From Bacteroidota bacterium (GTDB taxonomy: Bacteria > Bacteroidota > Bacteroidia > Bacteroidales > CAIWKO01), in NCBI GenBank assembly GCA_037133915.1, contig JBAXND010000001.1, positions 1-64,000 on the forward strand: a stretch of 64,000 bases of DNA. The letters run 5' to 3'. Each line of letters opens with the position of its first letter. Positions within the stretch are counted from its first letter, which is position 1. A program made the position numbers and the translations under genes. Of this stretch, positions 17,501 to 27,000 are shown in pieces. A model generated the notes under the pieces. It ran no database searches. It saw nothing but the letters and a program-made list of their open reading frames with translations, and had not been told where the DNA came from.

Positions 17501-18045
17501 ATTTTGCCGGGCATGGTGTAATGAGCGAAGAATCAGTAGAAGCAAAAAGCGATTTTTTTCTTGTGCCGTATAATGTAACCCAGATTTATGGTGACAATCA
17601 AATGCTGAAATTAAATGCAATTTCTTCAAATGAACTAATGGATCTTCTGGTAAATATCAAAGCACAAAAACAGCTCGTACTCCTTGATGCCTGCCAGAGT
17701 GGAGGTGCTATCGATCAGGTAGCTATGCGCGGTGCTGCTGAAGAAAAAGCGATGGCACAACTGGCACGCAGTGCCGGCGTTGTAGTACTTGCTGCCAGCG
17801 GCACACAGCAGTATGCTGCTGAATTTAAAGACCTCGGTCATGGCGTTTTCACCTATTCAATTATTGATGGGCTGTCGGGAAATGCCGACGGCGGGAAACG
17901 GGATGGCATGATTACCGTTACCGAACTTAAGGCCTGGATAGAAGATCAGGTTCCTGAGCTGACCATGCAATACCGGGGAGAAGTTCAATATCCTACCGGT
18001 TATATCAAAGGTCAGGATTTCCCGATAAAAGTGATTGTGAAATAG
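14548..18045 (+). CDS. Exported 16-blade WD40 / Ig / caspase-like (C14) protein
   Basis: 1165 residues. A signal peptide (FLSLFTLHFSLFTAYSQ) is followed by about 16 WD40 repeats (about 37-745), probably two stacked propellers, with typical FSPDGKYI...IIWDAATGK blades. Three blades (about numbers 7, 11 and 14) share an insert of the form CPDDPNGGKY. Then come the conserved NWIALSPDGRFDG segment, an Ig-like domain (about 820-900, ITVEVTDRGGGIDEVRCYQN) and a caspase-like domain (about 906-1160) with H989 in YFAGHGVM and C1049 in DACQSGG. Unlike its upstream paralogue it has no PDZ. It is likely a scaffolded extracytoplasmic protease co-expressed with the DUF4384 and LPP20-type proteins. Confidence 0.88.
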   Translation: MTIQPLFKFLQISFLSLFTLHFSLFTAYSQKPELILPIGHTDIIRSMAYSPNGRYIATGSNDAFIKIWDAASCKLLKNLNVNGNVNSICFSPDGRYLLAVISDSSVMLWDFISGTVLHRLRGHHDEIETAVFSPDNGKYILTASRDSTAILWDVTTGRKLYTLENMLPFYLINYFSPDGKHIITAGIDNSLKVWETSTGKLVRSIGSFSQSIESASYSPDGKTIVTTANESPAILWNPETGDTSIMLGEEWYGAAFANFSPDGTKIITVNSSYKTLMFDVATGQMEHVIEDTTGYIETIIFSPKCPDDRAGGRYMLFLNSNDIATLYETSSCKIVQRFQGVGERTRHIAFSPDGKDILISADNSFDIWDAATGNHLGKPTASGSMLISATYSPDGKYIATVSFDKKLTLTDAESGRLLYCRYNIMPMLRVATFSPDSKYLAAACADSTAIIWETASGKLYHVLKAHTDAVFSVQFSPKCADDPAGGKYVLTASADKSAIKWQTSGGEELLRFSDNNDALLSAKFSYDGKFIVTSGRDSLATIWDAATGKIINKLKGHHSSIYTSAFSYDGKLIVTAGLDHTAMIWDAATGKKLFTLQGHTAEVHSAVFSPPCPDDPNGGKYIVTTGFDNSIIIWETATGKKLHQLNGHTEWILSTVFSSDCKHILTASGDKTVKLWEVSTGNLVKTFSGHEGPVLSAVFNPKGDLILSASGDSKLKFWDISTGTEVVTLLMLDSANWIALSPDGRFDGSKSGMEELYLTLELEVIPMDAFFEKYYTPNLLSRLLSGEKFEKPEVDFSNIKLPPVVKIISPLDNASFSSAEITITVEVTDRGGGIDEVRCYQNGKLIEGSARGFKPVALAGDKRILTYTLSLLPGQNEIKATAFNTERTEAIPDKINIYSDEGKLGSSLYVITIGINQYKNSKYNLNYAVTDADAFAEAISANSDKIFTSTVIKNIRDNDATKENILNAMNQLAAQANQEDVLIFYFAGHGVMSEESVEAKSDFFLVPYNVTQIYGDNQMLKLNAISSNELMDLLVNIKAQKQLVLLDACQSGGAIDQVAMRGAAEEKAMAQLARSAGVVVLAASGTQQYAAEFKDLGHGVFTYSIIDGLSGNADGGKRDGMITVTELKAWIEDQVPELTMQYRGEVQYPTGYIKGQDFPIKVIVK
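14593..14624 (+). repeat. Low-complexity repeat encoding a signal peptide
   Basis: tcacttttcactcttcac units again encode the hydrophobic core LFTLHFSLFT of an export signal. Same DNA family as 9334-9370 but in a gene that is otherwise unrelated at the N-terminus. Confidence 0.6.
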
Positions 18046-18077
18046 GAAATCAAGGCGCTAAACGAGGACGGCAAAGA

Positions 18078-19079
18078 CTATTCTTTTATTAATATCCGCT
18101 GACCGATATGCAGCACAGCGTCTTCTTTGATGCCGTTTAACTTACACAAATTTTTCACTGTAGTTTTATTCCGCAGTGCAATGGCATAAAGTGTATCGCC
18201 CTTCTTAATCGTATAATATTTTTTATCACCATCAGGTTTTTTGTTGTCGGGCTTTTTATTGTCGGGCTTCTTGTCGGCATTTAGCTCAGGTTTTTTTTCA
18301 ATGGCAGCCGTATCTTTATCCTGAATGATGATTTTTTTAAGACTGTCTGCCATTCCTGTGTCAGCAGGGCTTTTTTGTTGAAGACGGAATTTGTACAGCC
18401 AGTTATACAACGTATCCTTCATAAATTCATGCGCCAAATCACCGTGTCCGAGTGTCGGGTAAAGCGTTAGAAAACAATTGGCCTTCGGATTACATGCAAT
18501 GATTGCATTGTACATTTTTACCGATTCACTGTAGTTTACAGCCCTGTCCCTTTTTCCGTGCTGTATCCAAAGATTTGTTCGTGTAATGTTGCACGCATCC
18601 TTTGTCCGGCCACCGCCACATAACGCAACAGCTGCAGCAACTTTATCAGGATATGCTCCGACAACATCGAAGGTTCCGTAACCGCCAAGACTCATACCTA
18701 TCACATACACTCTGCTTGTATCAATGGTGTATTTGCGCTTTAAATAATCCAGCACGGTAATTACTTTTTCCGGTTCCCAACTCTGACTCTTTTTTACCTG
18801 AGGTGCTGCCACAACAGCATTGATGGTTCTGCCTCTTTCAATGGCATCAAGCGGTCCATATCGCTTTACCATGTTTAAATCCGTTCCCGATAAACTGCGT
18901 CCGTGAAGAAAAATAATCAGTGGAGGATGGCATTTCATGATACTGTCAGAAGGCAAATACAGCATGAACGGATAGGCCGCTTCCGATTGTACTTTAAGAA
19001 ATTCAGTTTTCTGACCTTCCGCAAACTGAACAAAAAATATCAGGGCAAAGAATTGTATTATGGTAAGTATATGTTTCAT
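18078..19079 (-). CDS. Exported alpha/beta-hydrolase esterase with C-terminal LysM
   Basis: 333 residues from ATG 19079, a start supported by a consensus promoter 20 bases upstream. Signal peptide to about AEGQ. The hydrolase core (about 25-235) has LIIFLHGRS (oxyanion region), the nucleophile S130 in GMSLGGYG, a likely Asp at 178 (HGKRDRAV) and a likely His at 212 (LGHGD). This is the feruloyl esterase / PHB-depolymerase-like branch. A Lys/Pro/Asp linker made of KKPDN repeats leads to one LysM (about 285-333, YYTIKKGDTLYAIALRN), which should bind peptidoglycan or chitin-like glycan. It is convergent with the caspase operon and lies 90 bases after the transporter gene. The substrate is unknown. 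Confidence 0.82.
   Translation of the reverse strand: MKHILTIIQFFALIFFVQFAEGQKTEFLKVQSEAAYPFMLYLPSDSIMKCHPPLIIFLHGRSLSGTDLNMVKRYGPLDAIERGRTINAVVAAPQVKKSQSWEPEKVITVLDYLKRKYTIDTSRVYVIGMSLGGYGTFDVVGAYPDKVAAAVALCGGGRTKDACNITRTNLWIQHGKRDRAVNYSESVKMYNAIIACNPKANCFLTLYPTLGHGDLAHEFMKDTLYNWLYKFRLQQKSPADTGMADSLKKIIIQDKDTAAIEKKPELNADKKPDNKKPDNKKPDGDKKYYTIKKGDTLYAIALRNKTTVKNLCKLNGIKEDAVLHIGQRILIKE
18236..18277 (-). repeat. 15-base tandem repeat in the hydrolase-LysM linker
   Basis: Tandem 15-base units encode KKPDN, KKPDN and a degenerate KKPDG, forming a flexible charged linker ahead of LysM. Likely to vary in copy number between strains. Confidence 0.6.
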
Positions 19080-19099
19080 GTACCGTATTTTCGATAATA

Positions 19100-19131
19100 C
19101 AAATATAGCATTTTGGCGCGCTTCAACCAAA
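19100..19131 (-). promoter_or_regulatory. Consensus promoter TTTG-N20-TATATTTG for the esterase-LysM gene
   Basis: On the minus strand TTTG (19131-19128) is followed after 20 bases by TATATTTG (19107-19100), an exact match to the Bacteroidota -33/-7 consensus. The start site would fall near 19093, about 14 bases ahead of ATG 19079, which rules out the longer reading frame start. Confidence 0.65.
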
Positions 19132-19170
19132 GCCAGCGTATTCATTGCGGCAACGCGGCCTCCTGATTGC

Positions 19171-20841
19171 CTAGATGAACAGCAATATTATAAGTTGTGG
19201 AAGAAGTATTCTGAGAAACATCACCAGCGGATAAACGGTTGCGTAAGCAACAGCGGGAGCTTCCGATTGTGCAATGCTATTGGCATACGCAAGTGCCGGA
19301 GGGTCGGTCATGCTGCCTGAAATCAGTCCGCACACTTCAAGATAATTCAACTTCATGACATTGCGTGCAAAGAATCCCACGATTAAAATAGGCACAAGCG
19401 TAATAATGGCGCCATATCCCATCCAGATAAACCCGTCGCCCGAGATGAGTGTAGGAATGAATTTTTCGCCGGCGCTGATGCCAACACTCGCCAGAAACAG
19501 CACAATGCCGAGTTCGCGAAGCATGAGCCCTGCGCTTGGTGTAGTGTATGATATCAGCGAAAACCGATGTCCGTATTTGCTTAACAGGATGGCAATAATC
19601 AGCGGACCGCCTGCAAGTCCGAGGCGTATAGGATTTGGAATACCCGGTATCAGGAATGGGATGCTGCCTAAGATTACACCAAGTAAAATCCCGAGAAATA
19701 TTGGAATGATATTGGGCTCATCGAGTCGTTTTATTGAATTGCCAAGCTGTTGTGCAACGTTGTCAATGGCGGTTTTATCGCCCACTACGGTGAGCTTATC
19801 TCCCATCTGAAGTTTAAGATGGGGTGATGCAATAAACTCAATTCCGGATCGGTAGATGCGTGTAATATTAATGTTATAACGTGTTCGCAGTTTCAGCGCG
19901 CCGAGATCTTTTCCTATTGCAGAACGGTTTGTAACAAGAACCTGTCTGGATTCCAACCGACCGGTTTTACCCGACAGGTCCATATCACTGACACTTCCGA
20001 GCTTTTTTGCAATATCCTTCAGCAACCCCTTTTGAGCTACTACCAGTATGATGTCATTCTCTTTAAGCACCGTATCGGAAGCGGGTGTAAAGACTTCGTT
20101 ATCGTGCAGAACCCTTGATATCACCATGTCGGAGTGCAGTTCTGACGAGATTTCAAAAACGGTTCTGTTAAAAAATTCAGCATTCTCAATTTTAATTGAC
20201 ATACGCCCCGGCATTGAATTGGTGGGATGCAGGTGCTGATTGTACTGCGCCAGCTCGCTTTGAACGGCGATATGATTGACTTTGCGGATGATGAACATGG
20301 TGGAAATAATGCCCAGAACCCCGAACGGATAGGCAACGGCATATCCCAGTCCGATATCCGGAACCGCGGTATCGGCGAGTCCGGAAGACGCTTGTTTAAG
20401 TGCTTCCTGGGCGGCTCCAAGCCCGGGCGTATTGGTCACGGCTCCCGACATCACACCTACCAGCATAGGCAGCGACATTCCGGTAATGTAGTGTATTGCA
20501 AGTGTGGTCAACCCTCCAAGGAGCACTATTGTGAGTGCCAGCAGATTAAGCGAGATGCCGCCTTTTTTAAATGATGCAAAAAAACCGGGTCCGACCTGCA
20601 GCCCGATTGAAAAAACGAAGAGTATCAGTCCGAAATCCTTGATGAACGATAATACCTTATGGTCAACCGTAAAACCAAAATGACCCAGCGCGATGCCCGC
20701 GAATAATACAAACGTGATACCCAGTGAAATCCCGAATACTTTTACTTTTCCTAACGCAACACCGATAGCAATCACCATGCAGTATATCAAAATGGTATGT
20801 GCTACGGTATCACCCCAAAATAAATCTTTAATCCAGTTCAT
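19171..20841 (-). CDS. AspT/YidE/YbjL-type antiporter with two TrkA-C (RCK_C) domains
   Basis: 556 residues from ATG 20841 (MNWIKDLFWGD). Two hydrophobic halves of about five to six spans each (about 15-190 and 385-556), each with conserved GxxxGP/PGLG motifs (TNTPGLGAAQEAL in the first, GSMTDPPALAYA in the second), flank two cytoplasmic TrkA-C domains (about 215-290 and 305-375). This is the inverted-repeat layout of the YidE/YbjL and aspartate-alanine exchanger family. The substrate cannot be predicted. It has its own candidate promoter and is not clearly tied to its neighbours. Confidence 0.85.
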   Translation of the reverse strand: MNWIKDLFWGDTVAHTILIYCMVIAIGVALGKVKVFGISLGITFVLFAGIALGHFGFTVDHKVLSFIKDFGLILFVFSIGLQVGPGFFASFKKGGISLNLLALTIVLLGGLTTLAIHYITGMSLPMLVGVMSGAVTNTPGLGAAQEALKQASSGLADTAVPDIGLGYAVAYPFGVLGIISTMFIIRKVNHIAVQSELAQYNQHLHPTNSMPGRMSIKIENAEFFNRTVFEISSELHSDMVISRVLHDNEVFTPASDTVLKENDIILVVAQKGLLKDIAKKLGSVSDMDLSGKTGRLESRQVLVTNRSAIGKDLGALKLRTRYNINITRIYRSGIEFIASPHLKLQMGDKLTVVGDKTAIDNVAQQLGNSIKRLDEPNIIPIFLGILLGVILGSIPFLIPGIPNPIRLGLAGGPLIIAILLSKYGHRFSLISYTTPSAGLMLRELGIVLFLASVGISAGEKFIPTLISGDGFIWMGYGAIITLVPILIVGFFARNVMKLNYLEVCGLISGSMTDPPALAYANSIAQSEAPAVAYATVYPLVMFLRILLPQLIILLFI

Positions 20842-20862
20842 GATGAATAATAATTTGAACTG

Positions 20863-20870
20863 CAAAGCTA
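20863..20870 (-). promoter_or_regulatory. -7-like element TAGCTTTG ahead of the transporter
   Basis: Exact TAnnTTTG match on the minus strand about 22 bases before ATG 20841. No -33 TTG at the expected spacing. If real it excludes the alternative start at 20865. Confidence 0.35.
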
Positions 20871-21345
20871 CTTGAAAACTAGTGGCGATGCCGGGAAACC
20901 GTATTAGAATCTGACCATTTATGAATCATTTAACGATTGGCGGTTCCATTCACTTCTTCAGAAATTATTCATCCCTCTTCATTCATAAATCAAAACCTGA
21001 CATTGAACAGAAATCGGAAGATGATTTTCCTAAATATGTGTTGTCTGTGTATTTACCGGGACGAACGTTGCGATTGGTTTGATGTTCTGTTTTTCATAAT
21101 GACGCAGTATTTCTGAACATTGCACTTTTTCTTACAGTTACTACATTAAATTTGCAATAAAACCAAAAAAAGTCTATATTTGTATCTGTCTCAAAAACCT
21201 GAACCCTTATCTGTCGTAGCACACTTTTAAAAACTAAATCGGTTACTAAACTTTCAGCGAGAACTTCTGTCATCAGCACATCACGGGATATAATTCATTT
21301 TTGAGCATGGGTGTTTTTTAGTATTCGAATTTATTTTACTGCCGC
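20871..21345. other. 475-base divergent gap
   Basis: No gene seen. It contains a 10-base inverted repeat (ATTTATGAAT 20917-20926 and ATTCATAAAT 20981-20990) and the plus-strand promoter at 21151-21182, leaving a leader of about 155 bases before the TTG start at 21346. Confidence 0.6.
21151..21182 (+). promoter_or_regulatory. Consensus promoter TTTG-N20-TATATTTG for the T9SS cargo genes
   Basis: TTTG at 21151-21154 and TATATTTG at 21175-21182, spacing 20, identical in form to the promoter at 19100-19131 on the other strand. The long leader to 21346 could carry regulation. Confidence 0.65.
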
Positions 21346-24000
21346 TTGAAAACAAAAGCTACACTACTTTTAGCTGTGTTTGGTGTTTTATTTTCTGTCC
21401 TGAGAGTCAGTGGGCAAGGCTTTTCTACCAAAGGAACAGACTTCTGGCTTGGATTCATGGAAAATTATATGGGCGATGATACTACCGGTTCCGACCGTAT
21501 GAAAGTATACATCACTACCGATAATCAACCGGCTTCCGGCACCATCTCAGTGCCTCTGGGCGGGTGGTCGCAAAACTTCAATATCCCTGCAAATTCAACC
21601 TTTGAAGTAACTATTCCTACGGCGCTTGTCATGGTAACAACTACAGAAACCATTGAAAACAAAGCCGTACATGTAACCTCAGATAATCCGGTTTCTGTTT
21701 ATCAGTTAAACTATGTGCAATACACATCGGATGCGAATATTGCGATACCCACCATTTCGCTTGGGAAACGATACCGTGTTACAACCTATTCGCCTTCGGC
21801 GGCCAGTCCTGCCTGGACAGAAGTTTCATTATCTGAGCTGCTGGTTGTCGGTGTTTACGATAATACCGTTATAAAGATTACGCCCAAATGCGGAACTGAA
21901 GGCGGTCATGCTCCCAATGTTCCGTTTACGGTAACGCTCAACAGGGGCGAGGCGTATCAGGTGCGCTCAACCTATACCAATACTTACAACCTTACCGGAA
22001 CACTTATAGAAATAGATACTACAGTCACTGATAACTGCAAAACATTTGCAGTATTTGCAGGCAATAAATGCGCTTTTATTACCGGAGATTCCTGTTGCTG
22101 CAATCATATTTGCGAAGAAATGATGCCCACAAATACCTGGGGCAGGCAGTATATTACTGTTCCTTTGAAGAACAGAGCCAGTGATGTTTTCAGAATTGTT
22201 GCTTTGAAAAACGGAACCATCTTTACCATTAATGGTGGTATTCCGCAAGGGCTGAATGCCGGAGGATATTATGAAGCCGATTTGTCAACAGCAAGTTTTA
22301 TTGATTCTAATTATCCCGTGTCGGTTGCTCAGTTCAGTAAAAGTGCACAAACCGATGGCAACACCGATTCCGATCCGTTTATGATAATGATTAATCCGCT
22401 TGAACAAACCATCAACCGAATTGTATTTAACTCTTTCGTTACGGCTATCATCACTTCGTATTATGTAAATATTGTTACAAAAACGGCCAATGCGGGTTTG
22501 GTCACCCTCGACGGTACAAATGTTGGCGCATCTTTTACACCCGTTGCATCAAATCCTGCTTATTCAACCGCGCAGCTTACCATTTCGCAGGGCAATCATA
22601 TTTTGAATTCCGATAGTGGATTAATTGCAAATGTCTACGGCTATGGATGGTACGAGACTTATGGCTATATTGCCGGTGCTACGGTTAAAAATCTTGACAT
22701 CAGTTATTCGGTCGTTACAGCGAATGATACGCTGGAATATTACAACTTTGATGACACCATATGCCGTGGCACGCCGCTCACATTCATCGCCACAGCAAAT
22801 GCTTCCATAACCGATCACTACTGGAATTTTGGTGACGGGTCGCCGGTGGTTCACGGTCTGGTAGCACCCCATACTTATGCGAATGCGGGGAATTTTACGC
22901 TCACGTATTATTATCAACGAAATAATATTTGTGGTCTTGACTCAATAGTGTGGGAGATAAATGTTAAATGTTGCAACCCGCCACTTCAGACAAATGCATC
23001 AACTCCGGTCTGTATTGGGAATCCATCAACGTTGAATGAAATCAGCGCACTCAATCCGAATGCCACCTATACATGGAATTTTGGAAACGGAACACCTGCA
23101 ACAGGCAACGGACAAGGTCCGCATCAGGTTGTCTGGAATGTATCAGGTCCGGATACCGCCTGGGTTTATGTTTCGGAACCCGGGTGTGCACTGGATTCGG
23201 CCTTCGCTGCTGTTGTTGTGATGCCTTCGCCTACATCAACATTTCAGGTGGCAGGACCCGTTTGTTATGGCGTGCCCACACCGGTTACATACACAGGCAA
23301 TGCCTCACCAATGGGGGTATATAATTGGAATTTCAGCGGTGGTACGGTAGTTTCGGGCGCCGGACAGGGACCTTATTCTGTGTACTGGAACAACGGAGGA
23401 GCGTTCAATCTCACGCTTGAGGTCACCGAAAATGGTTGTCCTTCGGCGACGACAACGGTCGGTATCAATATTTATGCATCGCCTTCACCGGATATTTCAG
23501 CGAACCCACAAACAGCTTTACTTGAGGAACCACTTATTTCCTTTATTGACAACTCCACAAACACTTCTATTTGGTCATGGAATTTTGGAGATCCGGTTTC
23601 CGGTCCTTTGAATTATTCTATGGTGCAATCGCCCAATCACGAGTATTCGGCAACGGGCGCTTATACGGTTTGGCTGGTAGCCACAAGCCCCGATGGCTGT
23701 ATTGATTCGGTATCGCTGGTTGTTAATATCATTGAGATTTTTGCATATTTCATACCTAATTCAATCACACCCGACGGCAATACCATCAATGATGTTTTTG
23801 CGCCGGCAGGCAAAGATCTTGATTACACGCTTTTTATTTATAACCGCTGGGGCGAACTTATCTCTGAAACCGTGAACAGCGGATGGAACGGAACTTACAA
23901 AGGTGAAGTAGTAAAATCTGATACCTACGTATGGCGGTTGATATACTCTTTCAAAGGTTCAAAAAAGCAGTCGGCAATAGGTCATGTGAATGTGCTTTAA
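21346..24000 (+). CDS. Secreted IgGFc-binding-like / PKD protein with type B T9SS sorting domain
   Basis: 884 residues from a TTG start; no in-frame ATG precedes the signal peptide (TLLLAVFGVLFSVLRVSGQ). The N-terminal ~440 residues (FSTKGTDFWLGFMENY, VSVYQLNYVQYTSDA, CEEMMPTNTWGRQYI) match the IgGFc-binding N-terminal type. PKD domains follow (for example YWNFGDGSPVV near residue 492, and further WNFG/WNFS repeats). The last ~85 residues are the gliding-associated C-terminal (CHU_C) domain: PNSITPDGNTINDVF, LFIYNRWGELI, SDTYVWRLIYSFKG. It is therefore a cell-surface or extracellular T9SS cargo, probably adhesive. Co-oriented with a second cargo gene 72 bases downstream. Confidence 0.88.
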   Translation: MKTKATLLLAVFGVLFSVLRVSGQGFSTKGTDFWLGFMENYMGDDTTGSDRMKVYITTDNQPASGTISVPLGGWSQNFNIPANSTFEVTIPTALVMVTTTETIENKAVHVTSDNPVSVYQLNYVQYTSDANIAIPTISLGKRYRVTTYSPSAASPAWTEVSLSELLVVGVYDNTVIKITPKCGTEGGHAPNVPFTVTLNRGEAYQVRSTYTNTYNLTGTLIEIDTTVTDNCKTFAVFAGNKCAFITGDSCCCNHICEEMMPTNTWGRQYITVPLKNRASDVFRIVALKNGTIFTINGGIPQGLNAGGYYEADLSTASFIDSNYPVSVAQFSKSAQTDGNTDSDPFMIMINPLEQTINRIVFNSFVTAIITSYYVNIVTKTANAGLVTLDGTNVGASFTPVASNPAYSTAQLTISQGNHILNSDSGLIANVYGYGWYETYGYIAGATVKNLDISYSVVTANDTLEYYNFDDTICRGTPLTFIATANASITDHYWNFGDGSPVVHGLVAPHTYANAGNFTLTYYYQRNNICGLDSIVWEINVKCCNPPLQTNASTPVCIGNPSTLNEISALNPNATYTWNFGNGTPATGNGQGPHQVVWNVSGPDTAWVYVSEPGCALDSAFAAVVVMPSPTSTFQVAGPVCYGVPTPVTYTGNASPMGVYNWNFSGGTVVSGAGQGPYSVYWNNGGAFNLTLEVTENGCPSATTTVGINIYASPSPDISANPQTALLEEPLISFIDNSTNTSIWSWNFGDPVSGPLNYSMVQSPNHEYSATGAYTVWLVATSPDGCIDSVSLVVNIIEIFAYFIPNSITPDGNTINDVFAPAGKDLDYTLFIYNRWGELISETVNSGWNGTYKGEVVKSDTYVWRLIYSFKGSKKQSAIGHVNVL

Positions 24001-24072
24001 GATTTGGTGCAATATAAAATACTGAAGCAGCTTATTTAATTATTAATCGGGACATAATTCAAATCTACACAC

Positions 24073-27000
24073 GTGAGAAAAATTACACTTTTGTTCTTCG
24101 TCCTTGCATTATTGTCGCTGAATGGGCTCAATGCCCAGACATCCATCATGGTATATTCCGAAGATTTTGAAAATGGAGCTCCGGGGACTATGCTTAATAC
24201 AACGGGTAACGGCAGTAATTCCGGCGATAACCTATGGGTGGTTAATAACATCTATACGGGGATGCCGCAGTTTCCGAATACACCCGATGAGAATCAGACT
24301 CAGGGCGGTAATATCTCATACGCACCCTACGGTTACTATTTGCACATTTATGATCAGACCAGCGGAGTAAACAATTGCAATTATAATCAAGCAAATGCTT
24401 CAGACAGGTTTGTGCAGTTTACCAGCAGCTTTTGTACGCTTGGTCTTACGAATGTAAAATTTACATTTTTCTATATTTGCGAAGGCTCACCCACCGCATA
24501 CGGACAACTGTATTACAGTATTGCGAACGGACCATGGATTGCAACAGGACCTCAGTATGGCAATCAGATGATATGGAAATACGAAACACTGCAGGATCCG
24601 GCATTTGACAATCAAACCAACATACGGTTTGGCATTCGTTGGGTAAATGACGCCGGAGCCGGACCCGGGCTGATGTCGTTTGGTATGGACGATGTTTTTA
24701 TTACCGGAGATTTTGATAATTTTTCTACAAATTTTGATGTGATTGTCGATTCTGTTTCACCCAATCCTATTTGCCAGAATTTCGGCCTGATGATTTATTA
24801 CCATCTAACAGTTCCTATTTGCGGTAATGGGTTTTTTGAAGTGCAGCTTTCAGACATGAACGGTTCCTTTGCCAATCCTACCAGCCTGGGAATATATCAG
24901 GCAAGCAATCAATGGATGAATGGCGTATTATGGCCTACCATTCCTTCAACCACGGCAGCCGGCACGTGTTATAAAATCAGAATCAAATATTATTACATCG
25001 ATTACGGATTGAATTTTTTCAGCGACCCGAGTCCATGCTTCGAGGTACTGCAATGTCCGAATACCATCAATACGTTGCAGCCTGTTGTTACCATGGGAGG
25101 CGATTCTGTTTGCGTGGGAAGTGTAATTGATGTGCCGTTTTATTCAACGGGTGTTTTTCAGGCGGCCAATGTGTATATCGCCGAATTGTCAGATTCTGCG
25201 GGCAATTTTCCGCCCAATCCCAATGTGCTGGGTTCAAATCCCGACAACAATTCATACGATCCGGCACAGGGTTCGCCACCGGGCTCGGTGTCGGGACAGG
25301 TAAATGAAAACAATCAGCCGATACAGGATGGGTGCCACTATTATATTCGTGTGCGGTCAACGGCGCCGGCAACCATTGGGATGGTGTGGGGACCTTTCTG
25401 CATCCGCCATTGCGATATAGAAACCAATTACAAACAGGATATACAGGCATGCATTTCATCAACGCAGGGATTCGACACAACGGTAAGAGTCAACATTCAT
25501 TTTTACGATTCAACCGCTATTTACGGTCAGCCGAATCAATTCCTGATTGAAGTGCGCGAATCGCAATATTTTACCGTTGTAAATACCGGCGGACTGGGCA
25601 CGGTTACGGCAAACAGCGACACCACCATGACCATTCATATTCCGCCTGTTCCGGGACTGGGAGCACTGGGTTTGCAACCGGGCATGTTTTATCTGAGAAT
25701 AATCGCGACGAATTCCAATCATACGTGGGATATGCTGGGGACACTCGTTCACCTCACCATCGGTGCACCTTCAGATAATCTCTGGATATTCCAAACGCCC
25801 GGAGATTCCATATTATGTGTGGGCGATGCCGTGTATTTCTACCCGATACCATACAATGCCGGTCCTCCCATGAATTCTACGTATGAGTGGTATCTTAACG
25901 GAGTGCTTTTCTCTACCAATCCGGCATTGGGAATTTTGTTCAACGGTCAGGGCAATTTTAATCTGACCGTTCAGGAAACAAATTATGGGTGTAAAGGACC
26001 TGTAACTCCCAACGATGTTTCATTACAGGTTCTGGGGCCGCCATCAGCGGCTATTATCGGTCCTAATCAGGTTTGTTTGGGCGATACGCTTTATTATCAC
26101 ACCGTTTTCCATCCGAATATTTATTATGAATGGACTACGTCCGGGGGTGATATTATTGATACTTCCAACAACGAATTGTATATACGGTTTGATACTGCCG
26201 GGGTTTATACCATACATATGATGGCGTTGAACAAATGCGGGCAAACGCTGGGTAACAAAAGTGTGATTGTGACTGCACATCCCGATGCCGGTTTTTCGGC
26301 GGTTTCGCCTGTTTGTACCGGAGAAAATTCTATGCTTAATTATACAGGAACCACTGCGCCGCCTTTAAGTTACAGTTGGTATTTTGCAGGTGGCATAGGC
26401 GTTCCGGGAGGCAACAGCCCCGGACCACAATATGTTTCATGGAATACTGCCGGACCACATTATGTAATTCTTACAGTTACCAAATATAGTTGTGCTACAA
26501 AAGACACTATGCTTATCGATGTACTTCAGGGACCGACTGCGGGTTTTACTTATGAAAATACGTGTTCAGGTATTCCGACCATATTCAGTGATTCTTCTCA
26601 GGGAAATCCTGCGAGCTGGAACTGGGATTTTGGTGACTTCAGCAGCTCTACCGAAACAAACCCGGTTCATACATTTGCCATTGGCGGCACTTATATTATC
26701 GGGCTTATTGAAAGCGCTGCCAATGGTTGCAGCGATACACTTACTGAGAATTTGACCATTTTTGATTCTCCGAAATCCGCCTTCGAAACAAAGTCGCCGC
26801 TGTGTCTTGGCGAAAATACAACAGTTATGCAGGCTTGCCAAAATCCTCCTAATGCCGTTTTTGACTGGACGTTTTCCGATGGTATTATTATTTCGGGCAG
26901 TGGTACCGGACCATACGAAATAGCCTGGCCCGGATTGGGTGAATACCCAATCAGTCTTACTGTTTCGGCAAACGGCTGTATCTCTGAAACAACTACTGTA

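Noticed and set aside
11365..18045. Caspase proteins as a CRISPR-associated (Craspase-like) protease
   Set aside because: Both have export signals and WD40/Ig scaffolds, and no cas gene or repeat array is nearby.
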